Shown here piece by piece: positions 56,960 through 64,000 of a DNA stretch of 64,000 nucleotides. Source of the stretch: Diphasiastrum complanatum (lineage: Eukaryota > Streptophyta > Lycopodiopsida > Lycopodiales > Lycopodiaceae); the NCBI GenBank assembly GCA_029204225.1, contig CM055093.1:7015315-7079314 (forward strand), in the 5' to 3' direction. The notes beneath the pieces are model-generated. The model was not told where the DNA came from, did no database searches, and worked only from the letters and a program-made list of their open reading frames with translations. The position numbers were made by a program, and so were the translations under genes. Each line of letters begins with the position of its first letter. Position 1 is the stretch's first letter.

Positions 56960-58214
56960 CCCAACAATGCTTACTCTTTTCTTGTAAAAGAGGACTTCAT
57001 AGTCAAAAACACACTCACAAAACCTTGATCAGCAATCCGAGCTACTGAAATCAGATTCTTGCAAAGTTTTGGCACATGTAGAGCTCCTTCAAAAATTTCA
57101 CATTCACCATGAGAAAGGGGCAAACATAAATTACCAATGGCTTGTACTTCAGGTTCAGTGTTAGTGCCTAGCTGCACTCCACCTTTATCGCTCCTCCTTG
57201 GATTACTAAGAAGCTCACGATATTTGAGCATTATGGATGTACATCCAGAATCGATAGTGAGAGTGGCTGGTTTTTGAGAGGCATAGGCTGCTTCCTCCAC
57301 AAGACATGACTCTTCAACAACGACATCTCCTTCCACTACATGTGCTTCCTTCTTGGGCTTGTAGGAAGGTCTGCTTGGGCATTGATTGGCCACATGCCCA
57401 TAACCGCTGCAGTTCCAGCATTGTATGCCCTTGTTCTTGGAGTGATTCTTACCATCTCTCCGCCTTTTCTTGGTGGTCACCTTCTTCTTGGTGATCATCA
57501 TCATTTTGCTATTGTTTAGCTTATCTTTTTGTTGAAAACTTCCTTTGCTTCTGTTTGTTTTTGGCAAGACAAGCTTGTTCATCACTTGAAGAGCCATCCT
57601 GCAAACTGGTCCTGGTTTTCAAGTCAAGCAAAGTGCTCACAACTGAGCTCCATGATTCTCCACGCCTGGTAGCAATCAACAACTCAACTGTGCTAGCCCA
57701 CAACTTGGGTAAAGATCTGTACAACTTCAATTTCTTTTGTGTTTGCTTGAGAGCTTCATGCTCACTCAGCTCTGCAATCTGGCTGAACAGCTCCTCCATT
57801 CTGCTAATATGATCTTAAAGGCTTTGTTCTTCAACGAACTTTAGCTCATCCAATGCAACTTCCAACCACAAGGCATCCATTTCTGACTTCTGTCCATAGG
57901 TTGCTTGCAAGGCATCCATAAGATCCTTGTTGTGGGTCATGTGAGACTTCATCATATTTCTCACATTGGGGGCAAGGCAATTAGTAATGCATACAATTGC
58001 CTTGTCGTCCTTCTGCATCCATTTGATTAGTTCATTCTGTTGAGGTTTTTGGTTGGCTCAGGTCCAAAACAGGACATGTCTCAGTTCGTTCCACCACTTC
58101 GTACACCATTTCACCTCTGAGGTAGAGGAACATGGTATGCTTCCATCCTTCAAATCCAAATTCGTTGAATAGAGCAGGTCTGAGCGATAGAAATGAAGAT
58201 CTTACACTTGACAT
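56960..58214 (-). pseudogene. E2 gag, zinc knuckle and protease
   Basis: Starts MSSVRSSFLSLRPALFNEFG at 58214, with a frame break near 58030. It continues ITNCLAPNVRNMMKSHMTHN, WLEVALDELKFVEEQSL, then EELFSQIAELSEHEALKQ and LYRSLPKLWASTVELLIATR. The knuckle CWNCSGYGHVANQC is at about 57415, and the protease TIDSGCTSIMLKYRELL near 57250. ALHVPKLCKNLISVARIADQ follows. Several frame breaks (58030, 57805, 57520, 57000) leave no intact gag. Homology runs to the insertion at 56856 with ELMASKEEN, which normally lies just before reverse transcriptase, so integrase was deleted. Confidence 0.8.
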
Positions 58215-58374
58215 GGCTTTTTTCTTGCACTAAGAGAGGAACTTCAACAAGCACAGAGGGGCACACTCCTCCTCCAACCACAATATCAGACTCTACACTC
58301 AACCTATCTCTACACTTGTTGTTGATAACTCTCTTGTGAGTGGGGAAGTTGACCAGTGTCCAGGTCTGATACCA

Positions 58375-58788
58375 TGATATTGTAATAGAAACATACAGGG
58401 AGATGAAAATCAGACACAAACTGTTAATAAACTGTTCACATAAATCGAAAACAGTTGAATGAAAAAATGATAATGATTATTGAATGATCTAAAATAGAAA
58501 TATAATGAGAAAATCTGAGTACAGACTGTAAATCTTTCTCTTGCAGTTGCAATAGTGAGTACACACTAAAACACTAAGAATTGTAGCAGGTTATCTATCT
58601 CTACTTGGCTGAATGCTAAAATGTTTGCAGCAGCTTTATGGTTTCATACTATCACCTATCATGAGTAAATTAATGCTAAACAATAGGAAGGTACTACCAA
58701 CTGGTAGTTGTGTCAAATGATTGCACAAATCTCTCAAATACTTTCTGAAATCAAGGGAGAGTGGTTGATAATTGGCTATTTCTTAACA
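58375..58788 (-). repeat. 5' LTR of E2
   Basis: TGATATTGTAATAGAAACAT ... TTTCTTAACA, next to the primer site GTCTGATACCA (58364-58374). Ends at the target duplication TGAGC. Confidence 0.9.
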
Positions 58789-58893
58789 TGAGCCTGTGAT
58801 CAAATAGCTTAAAAAGGTGTCTTTCTATTTTGTACCCCTCTATTATTCTTAATAAACTATAAGCTGATTTGTTAAGTATGTGAACGCGCGCAG

Positions 58894-59091
58894 GTGTGGA
58901 GCAATAGCATATATCCCAGTGTTGTGCACAAAGTAGCTGTGAACAGCGAGACGCGTCATGTATCAGCAACATTATTTCTATACCCAGAGCAAGAGAGTGT
59001 GATAGAGCCACCCAAAGGCCTAATACATGCAGATCATCTAGCCAAGTACAAGCAATTCTTGTTTGAGGAGTATCGAGCCTCGTTCAAATGA
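58894..59091 (+). CDS. 2-oxoglutarate/Fe(II)-dependent dioxygenase, last exon
   Basis: A GCGCGCAG 3' splice site at 58886-58893 precedes VWSNSIYPSVVHKVAVNSET; ETRHVSATLFLYPEQESVIE and PPKGLIHADHLAKYKQFLFE follow, and EYRASFK ends at TGA 59089-59091. S-N...S-V-H-K/R-V contains the distal iron-binding His, and R.S.(A/T).F holds the Arg that binds 2-oxoglutarate, in the DOXC class that includes hormone and flavonoid enzymes. Only the C-terminal 65 residues are visible; the HxD half is not in this window. The frame is open and the codon choice is not degraded. E2 probably sits in the preceding intron. The substrate cannot be told. Confidence 0.88.
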   Translation: MWSNSIYPSVVHKVAVNSETRHVSATLFLYPEQESVIEPPKGLIHADHLAKYKQFLFEEYRASFK

Positions 59092-59444
59092 TGGTGAGCT
59101 GATAGACACAGCCAAGCCTAGGTTCAAGCTCATAGAAATCAAAGACTAACCACCACAGGCTACATGTAATGCTCGTGCATTCATGGTACATATTACCACC
59201 TGCATATGATCCCAAGCTATATGTCTGAAGGGTTATATGATCTATTGAAATAAATAAAATGGGTTTTCCAATCTTGTGACACAGCTTTTTCATGGCTAGA
59301 AGACCTCTTTGACTTATCGACGTTGATGATTTGTGTACATTGACAACTGTAATCTTTCATGGAGGGATGTTTCTGGTCATTTGGCTCTATGAACCTTGAT
59401 GTAATCCAATGTATCTTCTTATTTTTCCAAGATGAAATAATAGC
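59092..59444 (+). other. Likely 3' untranslated region of the dioxygenase
   Basis: Non-coding sequence after the stop. Two overlapping AATAAA signals at 59249-59258 could mark the polyadenylation region. Nothing else seen. Confidence 0.5.
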
Positions 59445-59575
59445 CATTATGTAGGCCATTGGGAGGGCCATCACCATAAATAATCCGAGACCCAACAGTG
59501 AATGGCGAAGCCCACGAGCTGTTCGGGGACCGGATTATTTGTGGTAATGATCCGACCAATGGACCATTATCTCAC
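59445..59575. repeat. Imperfect foldback (MITE-like) inverted repeat
   Basis: The left arm (GGCCATTGGGAGGGCCATCA then CCATAAATAATCCG) pairs with the right arm (CGGATTATTTGTGG then TAATGATCCGACCAATGG) across a loop of about 35 bp. Arms of about 45-50 bp are imperfect. Confidence 0.65.
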
Positions 59576-59710
59576 GTAATTTAATTGCAGTTCGGCTAAT
59601 TTTTTTTAGGCCTCTGGAGTGTCTCTCCCTTTCTCCTTGATCTCTCTCTCCCACACGCTCTCCCTCTCTCTCGTGCTCTCTATCTCCCGCCCGTGCTTTC
59701 TCTCTTTGTT

Positions 59711-60012
<302 letters not shown>

Positions 60013-60147
60013 CTGTGGATTTTCTCTCCCTGTTGCTCTCTCTCCCTCTCTCTCTCTCTCTCTCCCTCCCGTGCTTTCTCTCTCTGTATCTCTCTCTCTT
60101 CCTCTAATGTGTTAGCTCTCTCTCATTTCTATAACAAACGAGTAAAT

Positions 60148-60180
60148 GGGCCCTATATTATGCAAAATAATATAGGGCCC
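60148..60180. repeat. Perfect 14-bp hairpin
   Basis: GGGCCCTATATTAT, loop GCAAA, ATAATATAGGGCCC. It sits just inside the right inverted repeat. Confidence 0.9.
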
Positions 60181-60215
60181 AAAATGGCCCAAAAATTAGC
60201 CGAACGACAATTACG

Positions 60216-61084
60216 ATATATACAAAAGATACTAAGTGTACAAATTACAACGCTTATAGCTGATAAATAGTCTGGCTACTCAGTTCTAAAGTTTCTCATT
60301 AAAAAAGCTATATGACATAGTAGAAAATGGCACATCTTGTAGAAAGGACCACTATTATTTCCACTTGATTTTCTAGTTTGTTGAGTAAGCATCTCTTGTA
60401 ACTTAAAGCCTGCATAGTAACACTTGTGAAATTAGGATCATAGACTTCAATGACATTCTGAAACAAAGCCTTATTCCGTGTCAACCAGATTCCCTGTCAA
60501 GCAGATGATCTAGAGCAAGAAAATTTTGCAAAGAGTGAAAGTGAAAGAATGAGTGGGGAAAAGTATTCTCTCTAAGTTTCATCATCTACCAAAGGCCACA
60601 TTGATGATATGGGTGATCAGCCTGTGGACTTATAGTGTAGATTCTAGGGTAAAGTAATCTTTTTTTTATAAAAACAATCTTCTTAGCCGCTTCTAAGCAT
60701 CAGACCTGGCACAGTTCTTATTCAAAAAGTGCAAAACAAGATTAGTTCCTTTTGGGGCTTTATGTAGGTGGTCATACATCAATGACCTACAAAATTGGTT
60801 TCAACTCTGATTTGATTAATATTCATAGATTAAATTTTATTGAGTAAGACTAGATATTCTACAAGAAATCTTTTTAGTAGCTTATAGTTGTTATCTAGTA
60901 ATATAAGGAACACCACAAATGTACTTCTGTAGGTATGTGGCTCTGGGCTGCTTCAATAATAGCAAGGTTTTTCTTGAAGAAAAACTATAAGTGCAACATT
61001 GGAGAATGTTCAAATTTGAACCCTCTCAAAGAGGCTACAAAATTATATACAACAGTGCAAAAATAATCTAATAGTAGATATAGT
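60216..61084. other. AT-rich stretch, nothing recognised
   Basis: No open frame, LTR or repeat that I could place. Confidence 0.4.
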
Positions 61085-61426
61085 TTGAAGCACTCCTCAC
61101 TTCTTGTGAACTTTGAAAAATCTGATTTTTAAGAGTGAGAATTCTAAAAGTATTCTTAGCTTCATAGATTGACTTGAGTGCATCCCAAGCTTCTTTAGTA
61201 GTGGTGCAAGATCCAATTTCTCTTAAGATCTCATTAGAGATATGCATTTTTATGAAGTGAAGAGTGATTCTTCAATTTGTCCTTGAGGCTCCACTTCAAG
61301 TCCTAGTACTATGTCTATTACATCTTGTAGGATAAGAATAAACTCCATTCTAACCTTCCAAATTGAGTAGTTGGAGGTGTTCAATCTTTTACTAGCCTCT
61401 AACAGATATCCTCCCACAAATGCCAT
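61085..61426 (-). pseudogene. Copia gag N-terminal fragment
   Basis: Starts MAFVGGYLLEASKRLNTSNY at 61426. It reads SIWKVRMEFILILQDVIDIV, a deletion/shift after EPQGQIEE, then KMHISNEILREIGSCTTTKE, AWDALKSIYEAKNT and LTLKNQIFQSSQEV. The gag C-terminus and all else are missing. Close to the gags of G2 and H. No LTR is seen on its right, so the piece is probably a deletion remnant. Confidence 0.82.
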
Positions 61427-62379
61427 TAGATTATGAAAAATTCTAGTAATGAAACTAGAATGAAAATTTGAGCACCATCTTCAGGAATGAAAATATGAGC
61501 ACTATTTCCAAATATGAGCACCATCTTCCCACTGGAATGAAAATATGAGTGTCATCTCCAAATTTAAATTAGGCAAAAAAGCAAAATCAATGGATTGATG
61601 GTATAGAGTATATAATATAAAAAAAGATAAGTACTTTGTTTTGTTTTAAAAAATCTATTCTTAGTACTTTGATGCATCTGATTACGTTCTTGTTTTTTCT
61701 GATGACAACATTGTATCATCTACAATTGGATATCCCTATTGATTTGGCACCTCTACAGAGAAGAAGAGGCAAAGGAATTCAAATATTTGCTAAAGATCAT
61801 TCTCGTTATAGGGTAGAAGGAAAGAAAAATTTGGATTTGTGGTCAGATGGAACATTATATCCTCAAGATCCTAGCACTTTGACTCATCCCACATTCTCTT
61901 CAATAACTAATCTAGTTACATAGATATGCAATGGGCATACTAGATTACTAGGATATTGTGAGAGATTGACATCGAGGCATGAGCGCTCGCCACTTGGAAA
62001 GATTGGATTACGCATGAAGTCATTGTCTTCGTACTCCACCTATGGCAAAGCTCATGGATAAAAAAGGCACAGCACATAGGATTCGATGTCTCCAACACCT
62101 GGGGTGTCACGAAAGAAGACAGCTAGAAGCATTCGCTTCATCTGCATACAACGATAGCAACTGCCACGGCTTATGGGATTGCCTAGCAAAGACTCAAACA
62201 AAAGCTACAAGCCAAGCCATATGAGGAGATCGCATCAACCATTAAATCTTTTTAGAATAATGCTGCACATGAGGTGCCGATCTTGTTTGTACTGTCCCTT
62301 TTAGAATTGTTTCCACTTTCTTTCTACAATTGCTCAAACGTGAGATCTAGCGATGGTTTTGCAATAGAATAAGCAGAAA
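61427..62379. other. Unassigned stretch before the F2 LTR
   Basis: The motif AATGAAAATATGAGCACCAT recurs imperfectly three to four times at 61449-61560. A 95-aa plus ORF (61636-61923; LDIPIDLAPLQRRRGKGIQI, WSDGTLYPQDPSTLTHPTF) and a 60-aa ORF (62042-62224) have no recognised family. Confidence 0.4.
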
Positions 62380-63041
62380 TGTTAAAAATTCACAATTCTA
62401 GCTTGACTAGTTTTGGTCATATGACTTGTAAATAGTTAAATGGTCATGATGTGGCTTGTCACACGTGCCAAATAGCATAGGATTCCATTCATAAGGATGT
62501 TCTCAAGTAGACCTAAGTGTTAGAACCTTTGGAATGAGTCCAAATTATGCTTAGATACAAGGGAGAAAAAATAGGAGCTATTTTTGGTAATTTTTGCATT
62601 GTTGAGGGATCTCCAAGATTCCAACCCTAACTTGGTAGGGATGAAAGATCCACCAAAATTAGCATTAGGGATAGGTTTAGGGCTACTCATACCTGCCCAA
62701 AACCGTGATGGATCATGTATATATAGGTGATGATATCTCACCAAAATCAATCAAGCAATTTCATGTTTTTTCTCTCATAATGGTGCAATTGCTCTCTATG
62801 TTCATAATTGTTTGAGTACTTGTGATTACTAATGATTATAGGATTGAATGTAGGTCTGGTGTACAGTACTCAGACTGTGGGAGGCCGTACTTTCACACGT
62901 GTGAAGCCTTCTTCAAGGATTTGGGCCATTTAGTGAGGTTCAAGCATAGATTTTTGATGGATTTTGATGGTTCAACTTGTGCTAATCTTATGAAATCATA
63001 ATCTATTGTTTCCCTCATCATTTCAAGTGTTTTAGGATCCA
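62380..63041 (+). repeat. 5' LTR of F2
   Basis: Starts TGTTAAAAATTCACAATTC and ends TTTTAGGATCCA. TATATATA is at 62718-62725, and CACACGTGTG at 62894-62903. Nearly the same as both F1 LTRs. Confidence 0.93.
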
Positions 63042-63042
63042 A

Positions 63043-63055
63043 TGGTATCAGAGCC
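63043..63055 (+). promoter_or_regulatory. F2 primer-binding site
   Basis: TGGTATCAGAGCC, complementary to the initiator tRNA-Met 3' end, one base after the LTR. Confidence 0.95.
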
Positions 63056-63855
63056 TAAAGGCTGAAATGAGCTAAATCCTTGGTTTGCATTCAATTTGAT
63101 CACAATTTTTGATCTAAATCTTGTGTAGATTGGATCTTAGCATCTAGTATTGATTCTAGAACTCAAAGTGAGTCAAATACATTGGAGATTGGTGTTGTGT
63201 GACTTCATTTGCAGGTGTTTAGGTGTCTAAAACCAGAGGCAAAGTTGAATTCAATTCACATTACCAAGATAGCAAGTTTTGCTTGCTCCAAGCATTGATT
63301 TCTAAGCGAGTTTTGGAGGTGATTTCATAGAGAAGGCTTTCTAGCATTCAAGGAGAGGGAAGATCAGAGTTTTGGGGACTCTTAAAGGCTGTTCTAAGGT
63401 GTAGTAGGCACCTCCTAAAGTGATTTAGGTTCAGTCCAACCATTGCTTGACTTATGCACCAAATTAGATCAATTTTTCATCAATTTTGATCATTTTTTTG
63501 CTTGTGATTGGATAGTAGATTGTGTTGCATCCTCATTAAGTTCCATTTAGATCTTTTACAAGTGATTTTGGAAGTATATTAGGTTGCTGAAATTCACTCT
63601 TTATCAGATCATTTGGAAGCTTTAATGTTCTTTATAGAAAGAAGGGGCAATTCTACTAGTATTGTCTACTTCAATCAAGCAAGTGCATTGTTTCTAGTAT
63701 TCTATGATTTGATTTTGTTAGAGATCATTCTTAGATCTTTATAGGAAGTCTATTACTGATCTTTTCAGGTCCCTAAGAAGTGGGATAAGGTAGACCTTCA
63801 ATCAAATCAATAGAAGTAACTTTCATTTGTGTCAAGTCCTTGATTAGGAGACTAG

Positions 63856-64000
63856 ATGGCATCTATAAATGCATATCTTTTGGATACTAATGAAAGGCTC
63901 AACAAAACTAACTATTCCATATGGAAAGTTAGAATGGAATCTATCATGATCATGCAAGATCTGATGGAAATTGTAAATGGTAAGGAGGGTGAACCTATTC
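63856..64000 (+). CDS. F2 gag start (truncated by window end)
   Basis: Opens MASINAYLLDTNERLNKTNY and continues SIWKVRMESIMIMQDLMEIV, NGKEGEPI to the window end. Every visible codon translates like F1. This is the N-terminus of a UBN2-type copia gag. The leader between primer site and ATG is about 800 bp, as in F1. Whether F2 lacks the single stop of F1 cannot be seen. Confidence 0.92.
   Translation, partial: MASINAYLLDTNERLNKTNYSIWKVRMESIMIMQDLMEIVNGKEGEPI

Larger units (their letters stand above)
52262..58788 (-). mobile_element. Ty1/copia element E2 with a nested insertion
   Basis: LTRs 52262-52683 and 58375-58788. Duplication TGAGT (52257-52261) / TGAGC (58789-58793) matches in four of five bases. 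Primer site GTCTGATACCA is at 58364-58374 and the purine tract at 52684-52697. Minus-strand gag, knuckle and protease (58214-56960) and RT-RH (54117-52750) are split by a 2734-bp insertion. Integrase is missing between protease and reverse transcriptase, so the element was already a deletion derivative. It lies about 100 bp upstream of the dioxygenase exon, probably in its intron. Confidence 0.9.
62380..64000 (+). mobile_element. Ty1/copia element F2, 5' part (runs off the window)
   Basis: The LTR 62380-63041, primer site 63043-63055, leader and gag start at 63856 match F1 in inverse orientation. The left flank is AGAAA (62375-62379), whose partner duplication would lie outside the window. 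Visible protein residues agree with F1. Confidence 0.93.

Overview
The window looks like nuclear DNA of a land plant with a large, retrotransposon-choked genome. The reasons are several Ty1/copia families primed by a site complementary to initiator tRNA-Met, a plant-type Ty3/gypsy reverse transcriptase-RNase H-integrase, a eukaryotic Helitron Rep domain, a degenerate TTTAGGG telomere-like tract, and one exon of a plant-type 2-oxoglutarate/Fe(II) dioxygenase. I cannot name the species; a fern or lycophyte is only a guess. Almost every coding stretch is mobile-element sequence carrying stops, frameshifts or deletions.

Layout. 1-2.1 kb: Ty3/gypsy remnant with an internal inversion. 2.1-10.5 kb: degraded copies of an unrecognised coiled-coil protein family, split by a 4.3-kb gag-only copia (3135-7459) that itself carries a solo LTR (4106-4771). 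10.6-13.6 kb: copia 3' ends and LTRs, including a solo LTR with its target duplication. 13.6-18.4 kb: low-coding DNA, a possible intron-containing acidic gene tail, a telomere-like tract, a copia gag fragment and a CC-rich unknown protein. 18.5-30.1 kb: a copia (G1) holding the best-preserved element of the window (F1, 19464-25604), then fused to a deleted copia (H). 30.1-34.1 kb: copia debris, unknown sequence and an LTR with perfect 9-bp terminal inverted repeats. 34.1-38.9 kb: minus-strand copia G2. 38.9-44.8 kb: a Helitron Rep gene cut by copia C1 (39466-44062). 44.8-52.2 kb: copia integrase, three related LTRs, a gypsy pol fragment and a copia gag fragment. 52.26-58.79 kb: copia E2, itself carrying a 2.73-kb insertion with another copy of the coiled-coil family. 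58.9-59.1 kb: last exon of the dioxygenase. 59.4-60.2 kb: foldback sequence around a CT/CCCT microsatellite. 62.38 kb to the end: 5' part of a second copy of the F family.

The most useful result is a nesting order fixed by 5-bp target-site duplications read at both ends: CTATC (3135-7459), CATTC (4106-4771), TAGTG (11880-12616), ATCCT (19464-25604), ACCTA (39466-44062), TGAGT/TGAGC (52262-58788) and AAAGT (54118-56851). In several cases the interrupted reading frame resumes in phase after the duplication. The F family (F1 and F2) appears youngest: its LTRs are nearly identical and its polyprotein is broken by one stop codon. The least explained item is the coiled-coil family, present in at least two clear copies and probably three.
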